Positions 27,401-39,400 of a stretch of 64,000 bases of DNA are shown one piece after another (positions within the stretch are counted from its first letter, which is position 1; every line of letters begins with the position of its first letter). The notes under the pieces are model-generated. The model had not been told where the DNA came from. It saw only the letters and a list, made by a program, of their open reading frames with translations, and searched no databases. Location: NCBI RefSeq assembly GCF_001949145.1, contig NW_019091606.1, positions 301,243 through 365,242 on the forward strand, written 5' to 3'. The position numbers and the translations under genes were made by a program. The stretch comes from Acanthaster planci. Its lineage: Eukaryota > Echinodermata > Asteroidea > Valvatida > Acanthasteridae.

Positions 27401-30400
27401 TTTTCTTTTATTTGAGAGCAATGGGGTCATGGAGTTAAAATGTAAGAGGTCGAGATGATCCAAACGTATTCTGCTGTTAAAGTGCCTTGAATTCCCTCCT
27501 ATAATCAAACATATGCTTTGCCAAGTTTCGTACTGCTTAAGACATCAGAGACAAATTGCCAAGCGTTGATTAAGAGACGCCACAGAACCTTAGAGGTGTT
27601 GTCACAGTATTGGATAAATTAAGATAACACCCATGACAACCATAAAAGCTGGGCTGCTCTCGGTGCGTTTGCGCACTGGTGTGCTCAGGTATAACGCTAC
27701 TGCTAATTTGTTTTCCCTTGAGCCTTTGCCGTGGACGCACTCAAGCCCAAAGCGTCTCTGCTTATTTGCGCAGTTACCCCTCTTTGATATTAAATTTCTG
27801 GTTACAGCTTTGGCATTAGTACGCGTACGCCACAATGTATGGCCGTAGGCGAAGTCATGGCAATTTTCGGAGGGGACTTAGCATAACATAACTCGAGGCA
27901 AATAATCTTCATCTAACATCTTTTGTATTTTCATTGTTAACATCCAACTCGTGCACAGAGTCTATTGCGATAATTTAAAAAGTATTTCACGGCAAGGCTC
28001 TTAACTTCGCGTAATCCTTGATTTTCTCTACTGCTTGTGATCCCCGTGAAATGCAAGCGGAAAATCGCAAGCTTCGTGCCTGCAAATTGAGCTCAGTCAG
28101 TTGGCTGGTTGGTCAGTAGGTCAGTCGGTCAGTCAGTCAACATTGATTTCCATAATGCTGGAAGATTCCAATACAATACAACAGAATAAATTAAATAAAC
28201 ATGTGGTTTATGTAATTATAGGCATATCAAGTGAAGGAAAAAAAAATTAAAGGTCGACGCAGGCCCTATGGAGGGTTTAGCTAAGTGCTACGGTTTCTGT
28301 CCGTCTTTTTTCAAGGATACTGAAATTTCTTTAAAATATATATCTAAATATTCCTACCCTCCAATTCGTCAATGTTTTCACGATGGGACAGGGATGTCAA
28401 AATGAAATTTTGTTTTTTTCGATATTCTTTACATTGTATCTAACCATTTTGAAATGCTCCCGTAAGCAAAACATTTTAAATAAGGCCTAAATTAATAATG
28501 CCAAGGGCATTTTGCGTTTGTTTTTGAAGAAACATGAACATGACTGCCCTTTGAACACATACAAAAATATTGTCCTGAAAGGCACAAAAGATGGTCGATG
28601 ACTGGTTTATCGTTTTCTCGAAAGGACGGCTATCGTTGTACTTTCTCAACTGTGTGCGCGTAAGCATACGTGCCTCTCCCGCATAGAAATACACGTAAAA
28701 ACACACCCAGAACAGACAATTTTCTTTTTAAAACCATTTTGTTCCTTTATAGATCTATTAAAAACCTTACATATCAGGCCCGAAGCAGATAATAATATTA
28801 TAAATAATAACATTATTTAAAAATTCGTGCCAAGTCACAGACATCAGAAGGCGTTGTACAATGAAAAATTCACAAGTTAGCCCAGAAAAAATAAAACCAT
28901 CAATAAGTTTGTAGAAATGAATGTGTAAAAAATGAGTTTTTAATTTGTTTTTAAGTTTAAAATTTTAAAGCAATTGATATGAAATTGCTGCTGGTAGCCT
29001 ATTCCACAGACGGGGACCACTTGTTGTGAATGATCAATTTCCCTATTATTTACAGTAGTTTTGCTAAACGGCTACTGCACACAAACTACACCAAAGATTG
29101 TCAAGCTCAGAGTGTGTGTCCTTGACCTCACACCGATAACCTGCTCGTATTCCCCCTAAAATATTGTACACAAGATGTGCGATTTAAAATTCGAAACTCT
29201 TATGAACAGGAAGTCTTTAATATTGGGATAACATGCTCACATATTTCCTCCTTGTGACAAGGTGTGTAGCCGAATTATAAGCTGTAATTGTGTTGAAAAA
29301 AATATCATATAACGAAGATCACTTTCCAATTGTCTTTTTTCTCTGAGACAGCCTGAAGAGGAATGGAACAGCAGTAATGATTGTGAAAAATGCAGATGCA
29401 AGTTCAACAATATCACGTGCTACCCCGACACTACCTCTCCAGGTTGCCGGGCGACTACCGCAGTACCTACAACCACAAGTACAAACATTGCTATGTTGAA
29501 GCTTAGAATATGTTGTCAATTTCAAAATCTTTCCATATATAACTTGTGCCCCCCCAAAAAAGTGCAAATAAAATGGAATTTATCAAAACAGGGTTACTCT
29601 CCATCCCCAGCATGTTTCATTACATAGCACCGTCAGCATCTCCGTTGAAATCTCCTTTTTTAACATCACTTGGGTTCCTGATACATCTAGCGTATGATTT
29701 GCAAGTTCAAAACACATTCATTAATTATGAAGAGAGATTAATCGATGCAAAGTACACCTGCCCCAGAGTGACAATAGTTTAAGTAATGGAGTGTATGGAG
29801 TGTCAGGGTTAGGTAGTGGGGTGTCAGGGTTAGGTAGTGCCTTTAGTACGCGAGCCTGCCATGTCCGGCCACACCCTGGAAGAAACGGCGTGGCGGGCCG
29901 GCTAAACCAGGTGAGGGGAGCCTATAGTTGTGAAACCCTCGATAAGTTTCTGGGTTTGTCAGCCCTACTACAGTGAAGTCTGTCTGTCGGTGGAACGGGT
30001 GGAGGAGATCCTTATTTGATCAAATGGCTGTGAAGGCGGTACCAGCAAGTGCTGTGGAGCGCATCATGGCATGGACGTGAAGTTCTGGCCATCTACTGCA
30101 GCCTGGAAGTCTTCGGCTGTAACGGTTTCCAGTGATATTGGATCAGTGGAATAACCCCAGTGAAGCGATTCTCCTACTGTGAAATTTTTCTGCACAGGTC
30201 TGTCATGGAAATCCATCAATTCATGACCGATCTGTCACACTTTTACAAGACCTGTGGCGATGGGCACGTGGCGAAGCAACAGGTGGCGGTGACAACTGGA
30301 AGTTGTAGTCACAAGCCTGCAAATAGGCGGCTGTTGGGCCAGTGGTCGTTCTGCCTCATGAACCTAGGGCAACAGGACAGTCTGTCAGCCTCTTTAGGAC

Positions 30401-33400
30401 ACCATCCAAAAAAGGTGCCTCAAAGAAATGCTTGCCCTTCAAGTCATCCACTAGCAGCCGAATAAGCAAAAGCAAAGCCCCAAAACAGAAAAAAACCCAA
30501 CAACTCCTGAGATCTTAGAATGTTTGGACATTACTAGAGTGGGACAACACCACCAGACCCGAACGCCTTCGTAACCAGGGAACTTCAGCGTTACCGCGTG
30601 GAAACATACACGGGTCGCTAATTGAGGCTCACTCCAAGAAGAAGGTGGAGGTGACACGTTCTTCTGGAAAGGAATTGCTCAAGCTGAAGACAGGAAACAC
30701 GACGTAGGGTTTGCCCATCAGGACATCACTGCTCAAAAGCATTTATGCACTCCCCGTTGGGATTAGTGAACGCTTCGTGAATGTAAGGGTCCACCTGAGC
30801 AAGACCAGATACCTCACCATCGTAAGTGCTTACGCACCTACGCTCACAAGCCCAGATGAATCATCAAAACAACTCCTTCAAATGAAAAGCTTGTCATCCT
30901 CAGCGATTTCAACGCTCGAGTAGGGAGAGGCCATGACAGCTTGAACGGAGTGCTCGGGAGATGAGTTGGAAAGCTTAGTGCCAATGGCCTGCGCATTCCC
31001 AGTAAATGCGCGGAACACAGACTCTGTATCGCCAACACCTTGTTTAGGATGGCAGACAACTACAAGACAACCCGGATGCACCCTAGGTCGACACACTGGC
31101 ACATGATAGACTTTATCACTGTACGCCAACAAGACGTCAAAGATGTTCGGGTGACTCGTGCCATTAGAGGTGCTGAGTGCTGGACCGACCATAGACTGGT
31201 CAGGGCTGTCATGACATTACGCATCCCCCCCGCCGAACATAAACCGGCCCAAGACAATCAGAGCCTCCTACAACACAGCCGGTGTGGACATGATTTTGAC
31301 CGTGAGACGGTTCCAAACAAAATGCATCTAGCACAAAAATGCCTTTCTAAACAGTCTTCATCGACCCCACCTAGGCTTTTGACACGGTCAATAGGAAAAC
31401 ACTTTGGACAGCGCATCTGTTCCCCACAAATGTTTGTGAAGATGATTCAGCTCCTTCCAGATGACATGACCGAATATGTACTCTCTGGAAGAGATGAGAT
31501 AAAAGCTTTCAAGATTATCAACGGCGTGAAGCAGGGCTTTGTCCTGTCTCCGGTCCTCTTCAACATCTTCAAATGTACGCTGTCACACGCAGTTCAGAGG
31601 CCGGAGAAAGGAGTGTACATCGGCTATCGTCTGGATAGCTCTGTCTTCGAAAAAAGTCACACGTCGGCCCCTAAATTTATAAAATATTCCAAATTGGTCT
31701 TGTGATTAAGTTAGAACTGCGCAAAATTTAGAAATGTTCATGCTTACAGGGTATACGTCTGGATATCAGAAAACATTAGCTAAAACATCGCTATTAAGCA
31801 AAGAATGTGCTCTTCATATTTAAATACCATACAGTTTTTGAATGGACAGTATTTGCTGACACCATTTTTGAGATGTAAGATGAACGCATTACTTGATATT
31901 TAATCTTGATCATTTACACACTCCTAATCGAAAATTAGAAAAAGACAAAAAAAACAAACAAACTTTCAGCAAGATATCATTACCGATAATTTCATCGTAA
32001 ATCATTTCACAGCTACGAGGACCACAGCTATTTCCACAACTGAAGGCGAAGTAACTACAGTCACTACAGAAGTTGTAACAACCGTAACCCCGGGTAAAGT
32101 AGCGTTATATTTTCCCAGCAAATTTTCCCCGCCAGTGGGCTCCATTGTTTCTCCTGCCTAATTTTCAGTAACACTCTGCGAACAAGTAGAGGATCTTAAA
32201 AAGGTTGGAAAAAAAGCAAACATAAAGTAATTAATACCAAACAATCGGATGTAATTTGGAGCAACCAACTCGAAACCCATATGAAGTATTATTGTATTAA
32301 TATAAATGCATGCCGTAAATCCTTTTATATTTCAATGCTTCAGTGTACTGCTACGATGACATGGACAGTATTTCTGATTTGACTGTTTCTCGGTTTGACT
32401 CCAACAACCCTTCGGATATACTTCCACCCGATGAGCCTTTTACATCTACTGGAGAATTTGGTCCTAAGTTGATTATAGCGTTCTCCGAACCTACTCGGAT
32501 AAACCAGCTGGAGTTTACAACCAGCTCGGGGAATCCCTTGCTAGTTAAAGTGGGAGTGACGTTTGGTTCGAACCCCGATGAGGTGGATTTGTATTTGTTT
32601 GCTGGACGGCCTAAATTGGTGAATTCCGGGGAAAGACTTGATATACCAGTGGAGCCAGAGGTGACCAATGTGCGTTCCATCAAGATAATATTCCANGAAC
32701 TCAGACTCGCAAACTGTCAAGGTGTTCGGATGCGCTGAAAAGGGTATGTGCACGTAACCTTCACTTACAGAAAATAACGAATAAACCCTTTGTCTCAAAA
32801 AAGTATCTGGAGAACTGTTTTTGGAGAATGTTTGAGGTAAATGTTTCGCTCGTCAAAGTCTGTCGAAAGAACTGAAAAGAGACGTTATACATCTGTCCCA
32901 CTTTTCACCCATTTCTGTGAATACAGCGTGTCTTACCATTTCACCTAATTCTGCTGCTTGAAGCTTTAATTCTATTATCAGGACTCGCCTGCGGCCCGGG
33001 CATTAGTCGCGTCCAGTCTCCTGAGCCAGACTTTAAACCAATCAGAATCGACTAAATTGTCGCGTATCCAGGCACCAGTGCGGGATTTAAGCAGTGGACA
33101 TAATCACTTCTCAGGGGGCAAATGTTAATACATGGTCAAGTTTCACGTTGTGGAATAGGGAAACTGTACTGTAAAGGGTATTTATGAACTAAGCTTTTAT
33201 ATTGACGTTATAATTTACCTGTATTCTTTGTTTCAGTTTCAACGACTGTTTCTACTGCAACAGTTCCAACAACAAGCCCTGAAATTACAACAGTGACGAG
33301 TGAGTAAATGCTTCAACGGCGGATCTGAACGATTACCAATCTTGTTCGTTCTGTAGGGTGGTGTGCGCAGAATAGAGTGATAAAACAGTTTTCGGATGAG

Positions 33401-36400
33401 ATGTCTCTAGGGTACTTCAGACATATTGGGTATAAAACGATAGACAAACTCTCCGACCTTTTCTTGCCAAGTAACATGAGAAAATTACTGTTTCATTACA
33501 GCTAGTTTGTGAAGTAATTTCGAGGTCGGTTTTTGCACTTGAAATAATACACTCTGTTTTTCATGTTAAAAGATATGGGGTGCCACTGAAGTGTGCGGAA
33601 CAGTGGGAAAGATATTCCTTTCGTCACTTTATTCTTTTCAGCGAATAATTTTGACGACTGTTTTTCTCCACAGGGCCTGTCTGTGGTCCGAAGTGTGAGT
33701 GTGACGTGAATTGCTACAACGTCATCATAGATCCTAACTGCCCGCCAGATATTCCAGATAACTGTCAAGGTTGCTTCTGCCTCGAGGGTACGCATAGAGT
33801 AGGTGGCTACTGCGCCCGTCCCCCACCTCGAGGAACATGCATTTCAACACCAACAACAGAGACAACGCGTCCACCCAGCACGACTTCAGTACCGCCATCA
33901 ACAACACAGCCACCAACTACCACTATTAGCAGCACTACACACGGTGAGTCCTAACCTATTATACGACCCAGCTGAAGCAAACTCACAGGCATCAAAGATT
34001 AGAATTTGGAGGGTGTGAGCTTTACTCATTCAGCAAGGTCAACAGCAGCAAAAAGTAACCTCAGAAATACAAGTCAACAGAGGGCGGTCTTGTTAAAAGT
34101 TTGCTTGCACAAAATTGTGAAGTGTTGAGAAGGGAAGGGTGCACCCTTACAAATAAATTCCCATAGACAGCAGTGTTAAATGTCCTCTTCGTTTTCCTTG
34201 AATGCTTAGTGGGTCGACGAATAATTTTTTGAGAAATTCTCTCCCAAAGCAGACCACGCCTAAATGCAAGAAATTTCACTGCCCGGGAAAGTAGCCATTT
34301 TGAAAATGCATCTCTCTCCAAAATGGCACAAACAGTGCCACTTTCAGACCCGATTGCATCCAAATTGCTCAGAATTGGAAGCCATGGGTCCGGCCCAGAG
34401 GTTCAGTGTCATATTTCTTTGATTCCCCAGTTCCTTGGCTCTCAGGATCCTCTAATATAGAATGTTTTGAGCGTATAACTTTTATTAATGAGCTAGGCGG
34501 ACATACTTCTGGTCTTAATACAAGGGTGAACCCGGAAGGTACACGTTACTTTTACTATTAGAAGTTGAGTGGACCGTCCCAGACGGGTTATTAATAATAT
34601 CTGCCTATGTGTCACCTTAAATCTGCTCAAACGTCACACGAATAGTGCCCTCCAGAAGATACTCCACTGCACTCAGCTTTACCCAGTAATCTTAGGAAGC
34701 ATTCTTTGTGACAGGTTCAATCTGCTTAGTGTAACTCACACGAACGGCACATTTGTTGCATCCGACAACACAGTAATTGTCCGATAATACCGATCTATAA
34801 TGTATTAAAATCGACCAAGAAAAGTTCCAGCTGATAATGTAGTAAAAATCGACGCCTAAAGTAATAACCCCTACGACCAATAATGTAATGAAAATGGTAG
34901 ATGGTGTAATAACCAAAGGCTGACCGATATCACAGGAACAAAGAGACCAGTAATGACAAAATCTAACTAGATTTGTCTTTTTTTGGGGGGGGGTTGCGAA
35001 TTCTACGTAGTTGAATGCATATTTTTTTCAGTCTTGGCACAACTTTGTTTGTTTTCTTTAAAAAAGAAGAAAACTTGGACTAAATACTTGGAGCCTTGAT
35101 CGAAATGGGCAAAAACAACTTTGGCGCTATTGTGACGACGTCACAAATTTTCAATTACCAACAAGAACCTAGCAATTTTTTTTCTGTCGTGTTTAAAAGC
35201 CTTGTTACCAAAATGTGTGCACAAGGAAGGGCACGTCCATACAACAATTGCGCCTGATGCATCGCGGGTACCGATTAGATGGAGGGTATGTACAAGTATG
35301 GGTGTCTATTTATTGGAATGCCCTTTAAAAGCATTTAGTAGGAAAGTTGGTCGTGCGCAGGCAAAATAAAGGGAATGGACCACTAAGGGATAACTTACAA
35401 GAAGAAATTTCAAAACTTTCTTTTGTGTACCGCTGGATTACCTAAGGGTGTGTCATGTGACACAGAATCGTTTTAACGTAAGGTTTGTACTTTCATGACG
35501 TACACATTCCTGCCTAAAATGCACATGGTTTCAATCTGAATGGCTGTGGAACATTCTAGGTACACGCACGTAAAGAGTGCACTTTCAGATTTTTCATTAT
35601 TATATCGTTACTTCTAGTTTTGCTAAATATACATCCACTGCTGGAATGTACTTGCTTTCAGTGTGAAAAACAAATAAGGAATTAAATAAAAGGTATTAAA
35701 CGTGCTAATGTCAGCGCGACGATTAAAGTAATACGTGCACCTTGGGATAAGCACTTAGCCAACGGTTGCACTTGTGGACTGGAGTCACTTGACTTGGACT
35801 GGAGTCGCTATTTTGTGATTCGAGACTTCACTTCTATCTTTTTTTCTTATTTCTGATCAGTGGCGACGCAACTCGGTGTCATGTGGGTGCAAATGCTCCC
35901 ACTGTAAAGCCGTTTGCACCCACTTTTGCACCTACAAAACCTTTGTCACTATTACGACGGGGCAATAAACCTTTTCCTTTTAAGACTCCACATCATAAAC
36001 CACGAAAAATGAAGGATCGTTTGCACCCAAGCGATTTTGCCTTGCCCCACACTTGCACCGGCAGCCACCGAGGTCTGGCACCTCCACTGCTTGTGACCTT
36101 ACTCGGACTTGCTCATTACGACTTGTTAACCAGGCAAGTCAGAGGACTACTACCTCCATGATCGAACCCATACAAATTTGATGAAATTAGGCCTATCAAC
36201 TAATGCCTTGCGTTCTTAAAATAATCAGCTTAAAGGCTGGTTCATACTCCGGGCGGAAGCAAAAACGAACGTGAATTTGTGACGTGAGGGCACATAGGCC
36301 TTTTAGGCTCGCTACTTCCAATTCAATTTTGTCTGCCAAAGGCCACGTCTAAATCATTTAGCTGTGGCATTAATCCACTCATCGTGCAACTTGACTCGTT

Positions 36401-39400
36401 CTTGGACAAAAAGACCTGGGACTCGCTTGTGTTTCGACCAAATTGACTTGTGACTCGACTTGACGTGACTTGACATTCTGGTCACGCAATTTGTGACTTA
36501 ATTAACTTGTGACTGGACCCAATGACATGTGATTTTGCTTAGACTTTCAACAATTGAATTCCGACTTGACTTGGACTTGCAAAAATTGTTTTGCTACCAC
36601 TTCTGGCATTAAAGTCTATGCCAGGACGGTTACAACACTAAACAGGTAGGGTCAGCTGTGAAAACTCAATTAAAAGCTAAGTGCCCCCCCATTTAAATAT
36701 TCATTCTTTTTCAGTTGATTTTTATAACATAATTGATCATTATTAAATTATTGGTAGAGTTTTTGAGATGATTGCTCGATATTACATTATTAGTTGAGTA
36801 CGGCAATACAGGTAGTAACACCACTCTGTTTACTACATCATGCTTTGCCATTGAAGTATTTATTTTACTGCAGTTTACTGACCCTGATTTATTTCTTCGT
36901 GTACAGTTTAAATTACTGTAGGGAGAGTGTTGCGAGACAAGTTTTGGAAGAAACATTCCTGAGATACACTAAACTGTGGTAGACGTGAAATAAGAAGTAA
37001 AATACACGACATGAGATCAAAGCTACTTGCAGACCTATTTTTAAAAAAATATTATTCGACATTTGGATTTCAGAACTGTGTGGATCAGTTGCAAAATGAA
37101 GAGAAACACCAAGTTCGTTGTTTTTCTTTTTGATTATGACAAAATTTTCTTCTTCAGGGACAACACGAGCACCTTCAACAACAAAAGTACCAAGCACGAC
37201 TTTTGCCCCACCGTCAACAACACGAGCACCAAGCACGACTGTTGCACCACCTTCAACAACACGAGCACCAAGTACGACTGTTGCACCACCATCAACAACA
37301 CGAGCACCAAGTACAACCATTCCACCGCCGTCAACAACACGAGCACCAAGCACAACTCTCGCACCGTCAACAACACGAGCACCTAGCACCACTATTCCAC
37401 CATTGTCGACAACTCGAGCACCAAGCACGACTATTCCACCACTATCAACGACACTTGCACCTACTACCACTGTTGCAAGCACCACCGAAGGTGAAAACAA
37501 ATCTCTTGTTTGACCCTGTGCACTCAAATTCACAGGTGTCAGAAATTAAAATTTGGAGGGTGTGACTGAGACATGACAAGCTTTACATAATACAACAGAG
37601 TCAACCGCAGCAAAAAGCATCATCAGGAGTACATGTCAACAGGGGGCGCTTGTTTGAAATTCGATAGCACAGCATTTTGGATGTTTAACGTATACCTAAC
37701 ATAATCCGTGGCTATTTGGTTTTTTCTGTTGTTTTTACTTACTGAAAACATCACCAACATCGTTTGCACCTGTTGAACATATAGGCTAGATCCTCTTTTT
37801 ATCTATTTGAAAACAAAAATGGTTCAGCCTGTTTCCACATAGAAACGTAAAATACCTCTCTGAACAAATTGTGCTCAAATCAACAGAGGTTTAAGAAAAA
37901 TCTGCAAACTTATCAAGGAAAGATGATGTAATGTTTCAAATGAAGAGGTTCCTATAAAGAGTGTGATTTTTAATTGTATATTTTCATCATCACAGTGTAC
38001 TGCTACGATGACATGGACAGTATTTCTGACTTGACTGTTTCTCGGTTTGACTCCAACAACCCTTCGGATATACTTCCACCCGATGAGCCTTTTACATCTA
38101 CTGGAGAATTTGGTCCTAAGTTGATTATAGCGTTCTCCGAANNNNNNNNNNNNNNNNNNNNNNNNNNNNNNNNNNNNNNNNNNNNNNNNNNNNNNNNNNN
38201 NNNNNNNNNNNNNNNNNNNNNNNNNNNNNNNNNNNNNNNNNNNNNNNNNNNNNNNNNNNNNNNNNNNNNNNNNNNNNNNNNNNNNNNNNNNNNNNNNNNN
38301 NNNNNNNCAACTCAGACTCGCAAACTGTCAAGGTGTTCGGATGCACTGAAAAGGGTATGTGCACAATACCTTCACTTATACAAAATGACAAATAGACTGT
38401 GTCTCAAAAAAAGTATCTGGACAATTGTTTTTGGAGAATGTTTGAGGTAAATGTTTCGCTTGTCAAAGTCTGTCGAAAGAACTGAAAAGAGACGTTATAC
38501 ATCTGTCCCACTTTTCACCCATTTCTGTGAATACAGCGTGTCTTACGATTGACCTAATTCTGCTGCTGGAAGTTTTAATTCTATTATCAGGACTCGCCTG
38601 CGGCCCGGGTATTAGTCGCGTCCATTCTCCTGAGCCAGACTTTAAACCAATCAGAATCGACTAAATTGTCGCGTATCCAGGCACCAGTGCGGGATTTAAG
38701 CAGTGGACATAATCACTTCTCAGGGGGCAAATGTTAATACATGGTCAAGTTTCACGTTGTGGAATAGGGAAACTGGATGGTAAAGGGTATTTATGAACTA
38801 AGCTTTTATATTGACGTTATAATTTACCTGTATTCTTTGTTTCAGTTTCAACGACTGTTTCTACTGCAACAGTTCCAACAACAAGCCCTGAAATTACAAC
38901 AGTGACGAGTGAGTAAATGCTTCAACGGCGGATCTGAACGATTACCAATCTTGTTCGTTCTGTAGGGTGGTGTGGCAAGAATAGAGTGATAAAACAGTTT
39001 TTGGATGAGCTGTCTCTAGGGTACTTCAGACATGTTGGGTATAAAACGATATACAAACTCTTCGACCTTTTCTTGCCAAGTAACATGAGAAAATTACTGT
39101 TTCATTACAGCTAGTTTGTGAAATAATTTCGAGGTCGGTTTTTGCACTTGAAATAATACACTCTGTTTTTCATGTTAAAAGATATGGGGTGCCACTGAAG
39201 TGTGCGGAACAGTGGGAAAAAAATTCCTTTCGTCACTTTTATTTTTTTCAGCGAATAATTTTGACGACTGTTTTTCTCCACAGGGCCTGTTTGTGGTCCG
39301 AAGTGTGAATGTGACGTGAATTGCTACAACGTCATCATAGATCCTAACTGCCCGCCAGATATTCCAGATAACTGTCAAGGTTGCTTCTGCCTCGAGGGTA

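Larger units (their letters stand above)
32344..37490 (+). repeat. Tandem gene-internal duplication, unit 1
   Basis: Order: domain exon B1, Thr linker, TIL exon, long intron, minisatellite exon (37158-37490). Exon starts at 32344 and 37996 are 5,652 bp apart and the DNA between 32344 and about 35150 is nearly identical to 37996 to about 40860, introns included. The similarity begins about at the domain exon itself; the introns upstream (before 32344 and before 37996) are unrelated. Confidence 0.85.

Noticed and set aside
28091-28140. CRISPR-like or regulatory tandem array (ggtcagtc units)
   Set aside because: Short imperfect microsatellite without spacers, in an animal intron.
35880-36165. 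Plus-strand frame of 92 codons in the intron of unit 1
   Set aside because: Pro/His-rich composition without motifs; absent from unit 2 and not preserved in unit 3.
36913-37533. Long minus-strand frames over the mucin repeats (also 41113-41550 and 43941-44609), Val/Gly-rich
   Set aside because: They are the antisense of a stop-free 39-bp Thr-rich repeat whose plus strand has splice sites and correct phases.
37063-37565. Alternative plus-strand frames over the minisatellite exon (Asn/Thr-rich and His/Gln-rich)
   Set aside because: Repeat DNA stays open in all frames; only the STTRAPSTT frame fits the acceptor, donor and phase 1 of the gene.
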